Positions 17,841-29,219 are shown, counted from the stretch's first letter. The stretch is 64,000 nucleotides of DNA from Blastococcus sp. HT6-30 (GCF_039729015.1 NZ_CP155792.1:1012001-1076000), one strand, 5' to 3'. The notes: generated by a model not told the origin, from the sequence alone. Numbers and translations: made by a program.

Positions 17841-18338
17841 GTGAAGCCGTTCCGTTCCCGTGGGGGCCGGCTGGTCGCCCGCCTGGACCCGGCGGAGACC
17901 GGCATCATCGGGCTGCTGCTCGACCAGCTGGAGCAGCTGCTCGACGCCGACCCGGCCGACAGCACCGGCGACCCGGTGATCGCCCGGCTGTTCCCGGCGG
18001 GGCACCGCTCGGACGCCGCGCTGGCCGAGGACTACCGCGGCCTGACCGAGCAGTCGCTGCGCGGTGGCAAGTCCGACGACCTCGCCACCGTGCGCGCCAC
18101 GCTGCCCGACGGCGGAGGAGAGGTCCGGCTGGACACCGACCAGGCCGGCGCCTGGCTGCGCACCAGCAACGACCTGCGGCTGGCCCTGGGCACGCGGCTG
18201 GACATCAGCGAGGAGTCCGAGCCGCCGGAGGAGATCGTCGACGAGGGCGACCACCAGCTGGCGGTCTACTACTGGCTCACCGCGCTGCAGGGGTCGCTCG
18301 TCGACGCGCTGGTCGCCGCTCGCGCCGGCCGAAGGTGA
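17841..18338 (+). CDS. DUF2017 family protein
   Basis: 165-residue soluble protein of the actinobacterial DUF2017 family, which almost always follows clpS (Rv1332 in M. tuberculosis). It is helical and acidic, with LLLDQLEQLLDAD near the N-terminus, LRTSNDLRLALGTRLDI in the middle and YYWLTALQGSLVDAL at the end. No catalytic motif is seen and the function is unknown; context suggests a link to Clp proteolysis. The last 62 bases overlap the 3' end of a gene on the opposite strand. Confidence 0.88.
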   Translation: MKPFRSRGGRLVARLDPAETGIIGLLLDQLEQLLDADPADSTGDPVIARLFPAGHRSDAALAEDYRGLTEQSLRGGKSDDLATVRATLPDGGGEVRLDTDQAGAWLRTSNDLRLALGTRLDISEESEPPEEIVDEGDHQLAVYYWLTALQGSLVDALVAARAGRR

Positions 18339-18630
18339 GCAGCACCAGCGCCGCCAGGAGCAGGTCCAGGACGAAGAGCACGCGGACCATGCCGTGCAGC
18401 TCGACGTCGACGACCATCGCGCCGATCGTGGCGACCAGCACCACCGCCGAGATGGTGGCCAGCAGGAGCAGGAGCAGAGCGCGCAGCACCACGAGGACGA
18501 CGACGGGAGCGCGGTCGCCGGGCTGGGCCGCGCTGTAGCCGCGGTGCCGGAACAGCCCCCGGACACCCAGGACCAGCGCCGGCAGGGCCACCAGCACCAC
18601 ACCGGTGATGAGGAGCGACGGGAGCCACAC
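18277..18630 (-). CDS. small multi-pass membrane protein
   Basis: About 117 residues with three hydrophobic segments: SLLITGVVLVALPALVLGV, a Leu/Val-rich pair (VVLVVLRALLLLLLATISAV, about 45-65) and VRVLFVLDLLLAALVLLTF. It ends in a very basic tail (GRRERRPARRRA). The GTG at 18630 gives a start directly before the first helix; the frame stays open further upstream but is not protein-like. It is convergent with DUF2017 and overlaps it by 62 bases. No family recognised. Confidence 0.55.
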   Translation of the reverse strand: MWLPSLLITGVVLVALPALVLGVRGLFRHRGYSAAQPGDRAPVVVLVVLRALLLLLLATISAVVLVATIGAMVVDVELHGMVRVLFVLDLLLAALVLLTFGRRERRPARRRATPAAR

Positions 18631-18722
18631 GCCAGCGACCGTATCCGGCCCCGCCGGTCTCCCGGCGCACGCCCGGCCGGAGATGCACGGGGGTGACGCG
18701 GAGACGGCGGGGCGGGCAGGCC

Positions 18723-18728
18723 TAGACT
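18723..18728 (+). promoter_or_regulatory. -10 box of mec promoter
   Basis: TAGACT ends 6 bases before the GTG start of mec. There is no Shine-Dalgarno sequence, so a leaderless transcript is likely. Confidence 0.55.
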
Positions 18729-18734
18729 GGCCGC

Positions 18735-20653
<1,919 letters not shown>

Positions 20654-20713
20654 CAGGAGGGCCCCGTCTCCTCACCGCCCGCACGCTCGCGGCGAGCCTC
20701 GGGACGGGGCCGG
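20654..20713. repeat. intergenic hairpin repeat, copy C (variant)
   Basis: Begins at the cysM stop. GGCCCCGTC and GACGGGGCC arms enclose a centre with CGCCCGCACGCTCGCGGCG, a variant of the loop in copies A and B. It is likely a terminator before murI. Confidence 0.55.
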
Positions 20714-20752
20714 CCGCGGGTGTCGGAGTCGCGGGCTAGCCTGACCGGCGTC

Positions 20753-21577
20753 ATGGTGACCCAGCCCGGAGCCGACGCACCGATCGGCATCTTCGACTCA
20801 GGGGTCGGCGGGCTCACCGTCGCCCGTGCGGTGCTCGACCAGTTGCCCGGCGAGGCGGTCCGCTACATCGGGGACACCGCGAACGGCCCGTACGGCCCGC
20901 TGCCCATCGCCGAGGTGCGCCGGCACTCCCTCGCGGTGATGGACGAACTCGTCGAGAGCGGGGTCAAGATGCTCGTCGTCGCCTGCAACTCGGCCAGCGC
21001 CGCCTCGCTGCGTGACGCCCGCGAGCGGTACGACGTCCCGGTCGTGGAGGTGATCCTCCCTGCCGCGCGCCGGGCCATCGCCGCCACCCGCAACGGCCGG
21101 ATCGGCGTCATCGGCACCCAGGCGACCGTCACCAGCGGCGCCTACGACGATGCGTTCGCCGCCGCGCCGCACGTGTCGGTCACCTCGGCGGCGTGCCCGA
21201 GCTTCGTCGACTTCGTCGAGCGGGGGGTCACCAGCGGCCGGCAGCTCCTGGGCCTGGCGCAGTCCTACCTCGACCCGCTGCTGGCAGCCGGCGTGGACAC
21301 CGTCGTCCTGGGCTGCACCCACTACCCGCTGCTCACCGGCGTGCTGTCGGTCGTCCTGGGCGACGGCGTGACCCTGGTATCCAGCGCCGAGGAGACCGCC
21401 AAGGACGTCTACCGGGTGCTCACCCGCGCCGATCTGCTCCGCGACCCCGGCGCCGCGCCGCCGCAGCACGTCTTCCTCGCCACCGGCGACCCCGAGCCCT
21501 TCGCCCGGCTGGGGCGCCGGTTCCTCGGCCCCGAGGTCGGTGCGGTCCTCGGTGCCGGACGGGTGGGGGCCGCGTGA
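20753..21577 (+). CDS. murI: glutamate racemase
   Basis: 274 residues. It supplies D-glutamate for peptidoglycan. The two catalytic cysteines are in [11 protein letters not shown] (about residue 78) and [10 protein letters not shown] (about 188). The N-terminal [12 protein letters not shown] and [11 protein letters not shown] segments are also canonical. The start is ATG at 20753, with TAGCCT 10 bases upstream; GTG at 20756 is an alternative. The 3' end overlaps the next gene by four bases, as murI and Rv1339 are coupled in M. tuberculosis. Confidence 0.96.
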   Translation: MVTQPGADAPIGIFDSGVGGLTVARAVLDQLPGEAVRYIGDTANGPYGPLPIAEVRRHSLAVMDELVESGVKMLVVACNSASAASLRDARERYDVPVVEVILPAARRAIAATRNGRIGVIGTQATVTSGAYDDAFAAAPHVSVTSAACPSFVDFVERGVTSGRQLLGLAQSYLDPLLAAGVDTVVLGCTHYPLLTGVLSVVLGDGVTLVSSAEETAKDVYRVLTRADLLRDPGAAPPQHVFLATGDPEPFARLGRRFLGPEVGAVLGAGRVGAA

Positions 21578-22317
21578 GGCTCACCGTCGTGGGCTGCTGC
21601 GGAAGCGGCCCCGGGCCCGACTCGCCCGCCTCCTGCTACCTGGTCGAGCACGACGGCTTCCGGTTGGTGGTCGACCTCGGCAACGGCTCCTTCGGCGCCC
21701 TGCAGGGGCTGATCGACCCGGGCAGCGTCGACGCGGTCTTCCTCTCGCACCTGCACGCCGACCACTGCCTCGACGTCGCCCCGTTCGTGGTGTGGCACCG
21801 CTACTCGGGCCGCTCGCCCGGCTCGCTGGTGCCGCTGTACGCACCGGTGGGCGCCGAACGCCGGCTGGCCCTCGCCTACGACTTCGACGGCGACGGGCTC
21901 ACCGACGTCTTCGACTTCGTCCCGGTCGGCCCCGGAACGCTCACCATCGGCCCGTTCGAGGTGGCGCTGGCCCGCACGGCCCATCCCATCGAGACCTACG
22001 CCATCCGGCTCACCGCCGGCGGTCGCTCGCTGGTCTACACCGGCGACACCGGCCCGTGCGACCGGGTGGTCGGGCTGGCGCGAGGGGCCGACGTGCTGCT
22101 CGCCGAGGCGGCCCACCCCGACGACCTCCCGGAGCAGCCGCCGGGCCTGCACCTCACCGGTCGGCAGGCCGCGCAGCACGCCGCCGATGCGGAGGTCGGG
22201 CGGCTGCTGCTCACGCACATCCCCGCCTGGGTCGACCACATCGGGCAGCTGTTGGCGGCCAGCTCGGTGTTCCCCGAGACCGAGCTGGTGCGTCCGGGAG
22301 CGGTCTACGAGCTGTAG
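21574..22317 (+). CDS. metallo-beta-lactamase-fold phosphodiesterase, Rv1339-like
   Basis: 247 residues with a class II-like phosphodiesterase / MBL fold. The metal site is [11 protein letters not shown] (about residues 57-67), further His/Asp in [11 protein letters not shown] and YTGDTGPCD, and a final LLLTHIPAW. Position after murI matches Rv1339, reported as an atypical cyclic-AMP phosphodiesterase linked to drug tolerance, so cyclic nucleotide hydrolysis is the best inference. The GTG start overlaps the murI stop (GTGA). Confidence 0.88.
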   Translation: MRLTVVGCCGSGPGPDSPASCYLVEHDGFRLVVDLGNGSFGALQGLIDPGSVDAVFLSHLHADHCLDVAPFVVWHRYSGRSPGSLVPLYAPVGAERRLALAYDFDGDGLTDVFDFVPVGPGTLTIGPFEVALARTAHPIETYAIRLTAGGRSLVYTGDTGPCDRVVGLARGADVLLAEAAHPDDLPEQPPGLHLTGRQAAQHAADAEVGRLLLTHIPAWVDHIGQLLAASSVFPETELVRPGAVYEL

Positions 22318-22429
22318 CTGATCGGCGCCCGGCGACCGGTCCTCGCACGAGCAGCCGTCCGGCCGTCCACGGCTCCGCGCCGCCCGGCCGGGCGACGAAC
22401 GGTTGCCGTGACTTGGGCGGCCGGGCAGC

Positions 22430-23380
22430 GTGAGCGGCGTGGCCGACGAGGAACGCGACGGTGTGCCGCTGAGCAGCCTGGACTCTCCCCTCGGGGACGG
22501 GCTGGGGGTGACCAAACGGGCGCTGGTGGACCACCTGGACGCGGTGGCCGACCGGCTGGTCCCGCTGCTCGCGGGCCGGCCGCTGTCGGTGATGCGCGTC
22601 CGCCCGGGCCAGGTGCCGTTCATGCAGCGCAACGTGGCCAGGGCCCCCGATTGGGTGCGGACCGTGCCGGTGTGGGCGGAGTCGGCGCACCGGGAGGTGC
22701 ACCAGGTGCTCTGCGACGACCGCCGCACCCTGCTCTGGCTGGCCAACCAGCGCGCGGTCGAGTTCCACGTACCCTTCCTCCCGGTCGGCTCGCACGAGCC
22801 AACCGGCCTCGTGCTCGACCTCGACCCGCCCGACGGCGCCGACTTCTCCGCCGTCGTGGCGGTCGCCCGGCTGGCGCGGCAGGCGCTCGAGGAGGTCGGC
22901 CTGGCCGGCGCGGTGAAGACCAGTGGCTCCTCGGGGCTGCACGTCGTCGTGCCGGTGCACGGCTCGCCGGTGGACGACGTCGCCGCGGCCACGCGGGCGC
23001 TGGCCCAGCGGGCGGCGCAGCTGGATGTCGACATCGCGACGACGGCCTTCCTCAAGGAGGAGCGCGGAGGTCGGGTCTTCGTCGACTCCACCCGGTCCGG
23101 GACGGGCACGGTCGTCGCCGCCTACAGCCCGCGCGTGCGGCCCGGGCTGCCCGTGTCCGCGCCGGTCGACTGGACCGACCTGGACGCGGTGCGTCCGGGC
23201 GACGTCACCGTGACGACGGGAGCGGAGCGGCTGGGGGACTGGTCGGCGCTGCTGCCCGCACCCCAGGAGCTGCCGGCCGACCTGGTCGCCGAGGGCCGTT
23301 CGATCCCGGTCGCGCGGGTGCAGGCGATGCACGAGGGCCGACGGCGAGCACGTGCCCGCCGGGCCGCCGGGAGTGGCTGA
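22430..23380 (+). CDS. LigD-type DNA polymerase/primase domain protein (stand-alone)
   Basis: 316 residues of the archaeo-eukaryotic primase (PolDom) superfamily used in bacterial non-homologous end joining. The catalytic Asp pair is in [12 protein letters not shown], and [14 protein letters not shown] is the phosphate/NTP-binding segment. [21 protein letters not shown] completes the family pattern. It has only the polymerase domain, with no ligase or phosphoesterase part and no Ku gene nearby. Mycobacteria also have such PolDom paralogues. The start is GTG at 22430 or 22439. Confidence 0.88.
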   Translation: MSGVADEERDGVPLSSLDSPLGDGLGVTKRALVDHLDAVADRLVPLLAGRPLSVMRVRPGQVPFMQRNVARAPDWVRTVPVWAESAHREVHQVLCDDRRTLLWLANQRAVEFHVPFLPVGSHEPTGLVLDLDPPDGADFSAVVAVARLARQALEEVGLAGAVKTSGSSGLHVVVPVHGSPVDDVAAATRALAQRAAQLDVDIATTAFLKEERGGRVFVDSTRSGTGTVVAAYSPRVRPGLPVSAPVDWTDLDAVRPGDVTVTTGAERLGDWSALLPAPQELPADLVAEGRSIPVARVQAMHEGRRRARARRAAGSG

Positions 23381-23501
23381 CGGGCCGAGGAACCGGGTTC
23401 TGGAAGGCGCGGCGGCGGCCGTACGGGCGCCCGACCTCGAGGCCGCCACCACGGTCCTCGACGCGCTGGTGCTCAGCGTCTTCGGCCTCGAGACGGCCTG
23501 A
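23373..23501 (+). CDS. possible 42-residue ORF coupled to the PolDom gene
   Basis: A GTG overlaps the end of the polymerase-domain gene by 8 bases and opens a 42-codon frame ending in SVFGLETA. The predicted product is helical ([19 protein letters not shown]). It has no recognisable family. Coding is supported only by position and plausible composition. Confidence 0.25.
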   Translation: MADGPRNRVLEGAAAAVRAPDLEAATTVLDALVLSVFGLETA

Positions 23502-23586
23502 CGGTCCTCTCCCCAGCCGGAGGCGTCGTCCACAGGTGGCCCGACTGCGGGGCCGGCTGTCGGTACCCGGCCGCACGCTGTGCGGC

Positions 23587-24069
23587 ATGACGATCGATCC
23601 GCAGACCCTCGCGTGGCTGGACCAGGAGGACAGCCGGCTGGCGCAGACGGTCCGCGCCCACCGGGTCGCCGTGCAGTACGTGATGCGCGGCGAGGAGTCC
23701 GACGAGCCCCCGTTCGGCTACACCGTCGGCCTGTTCGGGGTCGGCCACCCCGAGCTCGTCGTGGTGGGAGTCGGCCACGGGACCGCCTGCGCCGTCCTGG
23801 ACGACGTGGCCGGTCTGGTCCTCGGGGGCCGGAACCTGGTGCCCGGCGAGGTGATCACCGACGGCGGGGCGGGGCTGCTCACGGTGGAGGAGCTGCCCAA
23901 CCCCGGAGAGGTGCTGTTCAGCGCCAACCGCTTCTACCAGCGCCCCGACGAGTACTCGGTGCCCGCCTACCAGCTCACCTGGGCGCACCCGGGTGGCAGC
24001 TTCCCGTGGGAGCCGGGCTGGCCCTGCCCGCCGGAGTGCCAGCCGCGGCCGGGCAGCTGGCGCGCGTGA
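23587..24069 (+). CDS. DUF4262 domain-containing protein
   Basis: 160 residues. [20 protein letters not shown], then VDD-like and [12 protein letters not shown], and [20 protein letters not shown] match DUF4262, a small actinobacterial family of unknown function. The C-terminal [10 protein letters not shown] tail has two cysteines. The ATG at 23587 is preceded by a GC-rich stretch without a clear ribosome site. It is convergent with bcp, six bases apart. Confidence 0.85.
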   Translation: MTIDPQTLAWLDQEDSRLAQTVRAHRVAVQYVMRGEESDEPPFGYTVGLFGVGHPELVVVGVGHGTACAVLDDVAGLVLGGRNLVPGEVITDGGAGLLTVEELPNPGEVLFSANRFYQRPDEYSVPAYQLTWAHPGGSFPWEPGWPCPPECQPRPGSWRA

Positions 24070-24075
24070 GGCTGC

Positions 24076-24564
24076 TCAGTCCAGGCCGAGGTCCCGGCGC
24101 AGCTTGGCGACGTGCCCGGTCGCCTTGACGTTGTAGGAGGCGCGCTCGACACGGCCCTCGGCGTCGATCACGAAGGTCGACCGGATGACCCCGACGACCT
24201 CCTTGCCGTAGAGCTTCTTGGTCCCGTAGGCGCCGTAGGCCTGCATGACCTGCTTGTCGGGGTCGGAGACCAGCGTGATCCGCAGGCCCTCCTTCTCCCG
24301 GAACCGGGCCAGCTTCTCCACCGGGTCGGGCGAGATGCCGATGATGTCCAGCCCCGCCTCGGCGAGGTCGCCGGCGGCGGCGGTGAAGTCGACCGCCTGG
24401 GTGGTGCAGCCAGGCGTCAGCGCGGCCGGGTAGCAGTAGACGATCACGCGCCGGCCGCGGTAGGAGGCCAGCGACACGGGATTGCCGTCGGCATCGGGCA
24501 GCGTGAACTCCGGCGCCGGGTCGCCGACGGTCAGGCGGACGGGGGCGGCGTCGGTCTCGGTCAT
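24076..24564 (-). CDS. bcp: thiol peroxidase / peroxiredoxin of the BCP type
   Basis: 162-residue thioredoxin-fold peroxidase. The peroxidatic Cys is in ALTPGCTTQAVDF; the preceding residues are YPAAL rather than the usual YPKDD. The Cys five residues later that resolves the disulfide in many BCPs is absent, so this is probably a 1-Cys form reduced by an external thiol. The remaining fold (IIGISPDPVEKLARF, VGVIRSTFVIDAEGRV) is intact. ATG at 24564. Confidence 0.92.
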   Translation of the reverse strand: MTETDAAPVRLTVGDPAPEFTLPDADGNPVSLASYRGRRVIVYCYPAALTPGCTTQAVDFTAAAGDLAEAGLDIIGISPDPVEKLARFREKEGLRITLVSDPDKQVMQAYGAYGTKKLYGKEVVGVIRSTFVIDAEGRVERASYNVKATGHVAKLRRDLGLD

Positions 24565-24615
24565 GCCGCGCATCCTGCCGTGTCCCGGCGCCGCCCTCAC
24601 AAGGGGGCGGGGGCC

Positions 24616-25020
24616 TCACCCGGCCACGAACGAGAAGCGCACCTGCCGCTGGTGGTTGTCGGTGTTGGTGTCCACCAGGCAGATCCGCTGCCAGGTGCCG
24701 AGCATCAGCCGCCCCTCGAGCACGGGCACGCTGGCGTGCGGCGGCACGAAGGCGGGGAGCACGTGGTCGCGGCCGTGCCCGGGGCTGCCGTGCCGGTGTC
24801 GCCAGCGGTCATCCCGGGGCAGCAGCTCGTCCAGCTGGGCCAGCAGGTCGTCGTCGCTGCCCGAGCCGGTCTCCAGGATCGCCAGCCCGGCGGTGGCGTG
24901 CGGCACGAACACGTGCAGCAGGCCGTCGCCCTCCGACTGCACGAACTCGGCGCAGTCGTCGGTCAGGTCGACGACGACGGGGACGCCCCCGGTCCGGACG
25001 GCGCGCAGCTCCGATCTCAT
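24616..25020 (-). CDS. YjbQ/UPF0047 family protein
   Basis: 134 residues with the UPF0047 signature: VFVPHATAGLAI, GHGRDHVLPAFV and LGTWQRICLVDTNT. The conserved His/Asp/Cys residues form a metal site. The family is annotated as secondary thiamine-phosphate synthase, from weak activity of E. coli YjbQ; the true role is uncertain. The ATG at 25020 is chosen because the upstream open frame is Arg-rich. It is divergent from rph. Confidence 0.85.
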   Translation of the reverse strand: MRSELRAVRTGGVPVVVDLTDDCAEFVQSEGDGLLHVFVPHATAGLAILETGSGSDDDLLAQLDELLPRDDRWRHRHGSPGHGRDHVLPAFVPPHASVPVLEGRLMLGTWQRICLVDTNTDNHQRQVRFSFVAG

Positions 25021-25137
25021 GAGGGTGATCCTGCCCGGTGGACCGGTTCGACGTGCGGTGGACCGGCGCCGGCCGTCGTCGGCGCGGGGCCGTCGCCCGA
25101 CGACGGACGCCGCGGCGGGGTGACGGCGCGCGAGCAC

Positions 25138-25143
25138 TACCCT
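25138..25143 (+). promoter_or_regulatory. -10 box of rph promoter
   Basis: TACCCT ends 8 bases before the GTG start of rph; there is no ribosome binding site, so the transcript is probably leaderless. Confidence 0.5.
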
Positions 25144-25151
25144 CGGTGTCC

Positions 25152-25874
25152 GTGACCCGCCCCGACGGCCGTGCGGCCGACCAGCTCCGTCCGGTGACCA
25201 TCACCCGCAACTGGCTCGACCACGCCGAGGGCTCGGTGCTCGTGGAGTTCGGCCGCACCCGGGTGCTGTGCGCCGCCAGCGTCGCCGAGGGCGTGCCGCG
25301 CTGGCGCAAGGGCTCGGGTCTTGGGTGGGTGACCGCCGAGTACTCGATGCTGCCGCGCGCCACCCACACCCGCAGCGACCGCGAGTCGGTGCGCGGCAAG
25401 ATCGGCGGCCGCACGCACGAGATAAGCCGGCTGATCGGCCGCTCGCTGCGCGCCGCCGTCGACCTCGGCGCGCTGGGGGAGAACAGCATCGCCATCGACT
25501 GCGACGTCCTGCAGGCCGACGGAGGCACGCGGACGGCGGCCATCACCGGGGCCTACGTGGCCCTGGCCGACGCCGTCTCGTGGCTGGGCGAGCGCAAGAA
25601 GCTGGCCCGCCCGAAGGCCATCGTGCAGTCGGTCGCCGCGGTGAGCGTGGGCGTGATCGACGGCGAGCCGCGGCTGGACCTGCCCTACGAGGAGGACGTG
25701 CGCGCCGGCACCGACATGAACGTGGTGTGCACCGGCGACGGCGGCTTCGTCGAGGTGCAGGGCACGGCCGAGGGCGCGGTGCTCGACCGGCCGACCCTCG
25801 ACGCGCTGCTGGACCTCGCGGTGGCCGGCTGCGCCGAGCTCACCCGCATCCAGACCGAGGCGCTGGCCCGGTGA
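25152..25874 (+). CDS. rph: ribonuclease PH
   Basis: 240-residue phosphorolytic 3'-5' exoribonuclease that trims tRNA 3' ends. Family marks: [12 protein letters not shown] at the start, [34 protein letters not shown], the phosphate-binding Arg in [40 protein letters not shown], and EVQGTAEGA near the end. Full length with catalytic Asp residues present. The 3' end overlaps rdgB by four bases, the usual rph-rdgB pair. Confidence 0.96.
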   Translation: MTRPDGRAADQLRPVTITRNWLDHAEGSVLVEFGRTRVLCAASVAEGVPRWRKGSGLGWVTAEYSMLPRATHTRSDRESVRGKIGGRTHEISRLIGRSLRAAVDLGALGENSIAIDCDVLQADGGTRTAAITGAYVALADAVSWLGERKKLARPKAIVQSVAAVSVGVIDGEPRLDLPYEEDVRAGTDMNVVCTGDGGFVEVQGTAEGAVLDRPTLDALLDLAVAGCAELTRIQTEALAR

Positions 25875-26482
25875 GCACCCGGCTGCTGCTGGCCACCCGC
25901 AACGCCGGCAAGCTCGCCGAGCTGCAACGGCTGTTGGAGAGCGCGGTGCCCGGGGTGGAGGTCGTGGGTCTGCGCGACGTCGAGGAGTACCCCGAGGCGC
26001 CGGAGACCGGTGCGACGTTCGCCGACAACGCGCTGCTCAAGGCGCGCGAGGCGGTGCGGTACACGGGCCTGCCCGCGGTGGCCGACGACTCGGGGCTCGC
26101 CGTCGACGCGCTCAACGGGATGCCAGGGGTGCTCTCGGCGCGCTGGGCCGGCCGGCACGGGGACGACGACGCCAACACCGCTCTCCTGCTGGGGCAGCTG
26201 GCCGACGTCCCGGACGAGCGGCGGGGGGCGGCGTTCGTGTGCGCGGCGGCGCTGGTCACCCCGGACGGCACGGAGCACGTGCTCGAGCGGGAGTGGCGCG
26301 GCACGGTCGTCCGGGAGAAGCGGGGGAGCAACGGCTTCGGGTACGACCCCGTCTTCGTGCCGGTCGGCCTGGCGCAGACCTCCGCCGAGCTCACGCCGGC
26401 GGAGAAGGACGCCCGCAGCCACCGGGGACAGGCGTTCGCCGCGCTCGTGCCCGTCCTCGCCGAGGTGCTGGGCGGGCGCTGA
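25871..26482 (+). CDS. rdgB: non-canonical purine NTP pyrophosphatase (RdgB/HAM1)
   Basis: 203 residues. It removes dITP, XTP and related nucleotides from the pool. Signature: [14 protein letters not shown] at the N-terminus, [37 protein letters not shown] and [10 protein letters not shown] at the end. All key residues appear intact. The GTG start overlaps the rph stop codon, so the two genes are co-translated as in M. tuberculosis Rv1340-Rv1341. Confidence 0.95.
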   Translation: MSTRLLLATRNAGKLAELQRLLESAVPGVEVVGLRDVEEYPEAPETGATFADNALLKAREAVRYTGLPAVADDSGLAVDALNGMPGVLSARWAGRHGDDDANTALLLGQLADVPDERRGAAFVCAAALVTPDGTEHVLEREWRGTVVREKRGSNGFGYDPVFVPVGLAQTSAELTPAEKDARSHRGQAFAALVPVLAEVLGGR

Positions 26483-26491
26483 CGGTCCCGC

Positions 26492-26731
26492 TCAGTCGCG
26501 TCGCCGGCTGAACCGCGGCCGGTCCGGGGAGTCGGCCTCCTCGGCCTCCTCGGGCTCGGCGTGCCGGCCGCGCCGGTGCAGCTGCTCGTCGTCGGCCACC
26601 TGCGCCTCGCTGCCGAGCTCCGGGGCGCGGTGCCGGCCGCGGGAGGCCGCGGTGGCGGGGGAGTGGACGGCGGCGGCGCGCACCATGGCGGCGGGCGGCC
26701 GGGTCGTGGTGGGGGTGGCGCTCGAGGTCAT
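26492..26731 (-). CDS. hypothetical small polar protein
   Basis: 79 residues, rich in Arg, Glu, Ala and Pro (HRRGRHAEPEEAEEADSPD), probably disordered, with no membrane segment. It runs convergently into rdgB with a 9-base gap. The ATG at 26731 has a weak AGG upstream. Composition is plausible for coding but no family is recognised; the opposite strand is also open. Confidence 0.4.
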   Translation of the reverse strand: MTSSATPTTTRPPAAMVRAAAVHSPATAASRGRHRAPELGSEAQVADDEQLHRRGRHAEPEEAEEADSPDRPRFSRRRD

Positions 26732-26865
26732 GGGTGCCTGATCGGCCGCCGGGGCTCCTGGCTCGAGGGCCGGGGGCCGGCGACACCCGGGTGGGTGTAC
26801 CGGGGAACCGGGTGCAGCCGAGCTGTGACGCGGTGCACGGCCGGCTGCTCGTTAGCCTGCTGGCC

Positions 26866-27240
26866 ATGGAGCTCGTGCGCCTTCTGCTCGTCGTCGCCCA
26901 CATCATCGGGCTGTCCCTGATCATCGGCCCGTTCCTGTTCCAGGTGAGCCGGAAGTCGCACTTCGACACGAAGCTCATGCAGATCGGCGCGCTCACCCAG
27001 CTGGTCACCGGCCTGGCCCTCGTGGGGGTGCGGGAGGCCGACGACCTCGCGGTCGACCACGTGAAGATCGGCGTCAAGCTCGTCGTCACCGTCCTCGCCG
27101 TGGTCACGGTGTTCCTGGCCGCACGCAAGCAGAAGGCCGCCGATGCCGGCCGGGCCGCCCCGAAGTCGCCGCTGCCCTTCTTCCACTCCACTGGTGCGCT
27201 GGCGGTCCTGAACGTCTTCATCGCCGTCCTCTGGACCTGA
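26866..27240 (+). CDS. integral membrane protein, Rv1342c-like
   Basis: 124 residues with about four hydrophobic segments (LLLVVAHIIGLSLIIGPFLF, LTQLVTGLALVGV, VKLVVTVLAVVTVFLA, ALAVLNVFIAVLW). A membrane protein occupies the equivalent place downstream of rdgB in M. tuberculosis (Rv1342c), though on the other strand. TAGCCT ends 7 bases before the ATG, so it looks leaderless. Function unknown. Confidence 0.75.
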   Translation: MELVRLLLVVAHIIGLSLIIGPFLFQVSRKSHFDTKLMQIGALTQLVTGLALVGVREADDLAVDHVKIGVKLVVTVLAVVTVFLAARKQKAADAGRAAPKSPLPFFHSTGALAVLNVFIAVLWT

Positions 27241-27321
27241 CCGCACCGCATCCCGGCTGACGGCCCGGGCCGTTGCTGATGCCGGGGCGTGAGCGGCGGG
27301 CGACGCGGGCACACCGCAGCG

Positions 27322-28242
27322 ATGCGGGTCTTCGTGGACGGCACCAGGGCGCTGCGCTTCGACGACGGGACGCCCGTCACCGCGGCCTCCGGGGTGGGGC
27401 CGCTCGGCGACGGCTGGCTGGTGGTGCAGGACGACGGCACGTTCGCCGCCTGGTGCCGGCCGGACACGGTCACCCGGCTGCGGGTGCTGCCGCCGGTCGA
27501 CGGGCTCGACGTGTTCCGGGAGTCCGAGGGCACCAAGCACCTCAAGCCGGATCTGGAGGTCGCCTGCCCCGCCGAGGTGGACGGTGAACCCGCGGCGCTG
27601 CTGCTCGGGTCCGGCTCCTCGCCGCGTCGCATGCGCGGGGTGGTCGTGCGGCTGGAGGAGGGGGAGCCGGTCGTCCGGTCCGCCGAGTTGACCGCGCTCT
27701 ACGAGCGGGTGGCCGAGCGGCTGGGCCTGCCGATGGATGCGGTCAACCTCGAGGGCGCGAGCCGCTCCGGGGACGTGATCCGGTGGTTCAACCGCGGCAA
27801 CCTGCGGGCGGGCGTCCGCTCGGCCGGCGTGGACGTCCCGCTGGAGGCGCTGGTCGCCGCCATCCTGGGCCGGGGGGAGCCGGCCGACGTGCCGGTGGAC
27901 CGGCCGCAGGAGTACGAGCTCGGCGAGGTCGAAGGAGTGGGCCTGGCGATCACCGACGCGGTCGCGCTCCCCGACGGCCGGGTGCTGCTCAGCGCCGCCG
28001 CCGAGGACACCCCGAACGCCGTGGACGATGGGCCGGTGGTGGCCACCGCGCTGGCCCTCGTGGAGGGGGACACCGTGGTGGCGGTGGCGCAGATCCCGGA
28101 GGTCGGCGGGCACGTGCACAAGGTCGAGGGGCTCGCCCTGCGGGACGTCGGGGATGGCGTCGTCCGGCTGCTCGCCGTGGTGGACGACGACGACCCGACC
28201 GCGCCGTCGGCCGTGCTGGACCTGCGGGTCGAGCTCGACTGA
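27322..28242 (+). CDS. conserved protein with beta-propeller-like repeats
   Basis: About 306 residues, soluble, strand-rich. Repeated patterns such as VVLPDG/GDGWLVVQDDGTFAAW, LLLGSGSSPRRM, VALPDGRVLLSAAAED and KVEGLALRD suggest a six- or seven-bladed propeller like the DUF6929 group. No signal peptide. The ATG at 27322 starts MRVFVDGTRAL; the in-frame GTG at 27289 would add 11 residues. Role unknown; it lies between a membrane protein and the lysG regulator in the opposite direction. Confidence 0.7.
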   Translation: MRVFVDGTRALRFDDGTPVTAASGVGPLGDGWLVVQDDGTFAAWCRPDTVTRLRVLPPVDGLDVFRESEGTKHLKPDLEVACPAEVDGEPAALLLGSGSSPRRMRGVVVRLEEGEPVVRSAELTALYERVAERLGLPMDAVNLEGASRSGDVIRWFNRGNLRAGVRSAGVDVPLEALVAAILGRGEPADVPVDRPQEYELGEVEGVGLAITDAVALPDGRVLLSAAAEDTPNAVDDGPVVATALALVEGDTVVAVAQIPEVGGHVHKVEGLALRDVGDGVVRLLAVVDDDDPTAPSAVLDLRVELD

Positions 28243-28280
28243 TACCGGGCGCGCAGGGGGAGGTGCCGGGCCGAGGGCTC

Positions 28281-29186
28281 CTACTGCGACCGGTGGAGCC
28301 GGGTGCGCGCGGCGTCGACCAGCGCGCGGGCGACCCGGTCGAGCGGGCCGGCCTCCAGCCGCCACTGCTGCCAGTAGAGGTCGACGTCGACGGCACCGGC
28401 CGGGTCGAACGACGGAACCCCGGGGCCGTCCCCAGTGGACGGTGCGGAGCGGTCGTCGGCGCACTGGAGCTCCGGCAGCATGCCCCAGCCGAAGCCGAGC
28501 GCGACGGCGGTGACGAAGTCCGCCGAGGAGGGGACGTAGTGGATCGGCGGGTCCGCCGCCGGGAGGTGCCGGCGCAGGTAGGCGTGCTGGAGGTCGTCGC
28601 GGCGGTCGAACACGACCACGGGCGCCCGCTGCAGGGCGGCGGCGTCGGGGCCGTCCGGGAACCAGCGGTCGATGAAGACGGGCGCGGCGCAGGGCAGGTA
28701 GCTCATCCGGCCGAGCGGCGTCACCCGGCAGCCGGCCACCGGCTCCGCGTCGGAGGTGACCGCCCCCATCACCGTGCCCGCCCGCAGCAGCGCGCTGGTG
28801 TGCGTCTGGTCGGAGCTGTGCAGGTCGAAGCGGAGCTCGCCGGCCAGCGGCGCCAGCGCCGGCAGGACCCAGGTGGCCAGCGAGTCGGCGTTGACCGCGA
28901 TCGGCACCACCGGTGTGCGGCCGGGGGAGACCGGGTCCAGCTGCCGGCTGGTGTCGTCGACGAGCAGCCCCACCTGGCGGGCCAGTCGCAGCACCGGCTC
29001 GCCGGCGGCGGTGACGGTGGCCGGCCGTCCGCGCTGCACCAGGACCCGACCGGCAGCCACCTCCAGGGCGCGCAGGCGCTGGGAGACCGCGGACGGGGTG
29101 ACGTGCAGCCGTCGTGCGGCCGCCTCGAGGGAACCCTCGTCGATCACGGCGACCAGTGTCCGGAGCTGCCCCAGGTCGACGTCCAT
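28281..29186 (-). CDS. lysG: LysR-type regulator of the LysG/ArgP group
   Basis: 301 residues. N-terminal winged helix DLGQLRTLVAVIDEGSLEAAARRLHVTPSAVSQRLRALE is in LysR form (shown here as two short pieces: DLGQLRTLVAVIDEGSLE and TPSAVSQRLRALE), followed by a periplasmic-binding-type effector domain (PVVPIAVNADSLATW). ArgP/LysG proteins activate an adjacent lysE/argO exporter gene when lysine or arginine accumulates. That gene is divergent with 70 bases between the starts. The ATG at 29186 is used. Confidence 0.9.
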   Translation of the reverse strand: MDVDLGQLRTLVAVIDEGSLEAAARRLHVTPSAVSQRLRALEVAAGRVLVQRGRPATVTAAGEPVLRLARQVGLLVDDTSRQLDPVSPGRTPVVPIAVNADSLATWVLPALAPLAGELRFDLHSSDQTHTSALLRAGTVMGAVTSDAEPVAGCRVTPLGRMSYLPCAAPVFIDRWFPDGPDAAALQRAPVVVFDRRDDLQHAYLRRHLPAADPPIHYVPSSADFVTAVALGFGWGMLPELQCADDRSAPSTGDGPGVPSFDPAGAVDVDLYWQQWRLEAGPLDRVARALVDAARTRLHRSQ

Positions 29187-29219
29187 GAAGCAACGCTAAT
29201 GCACGATGACAAAGATGAG

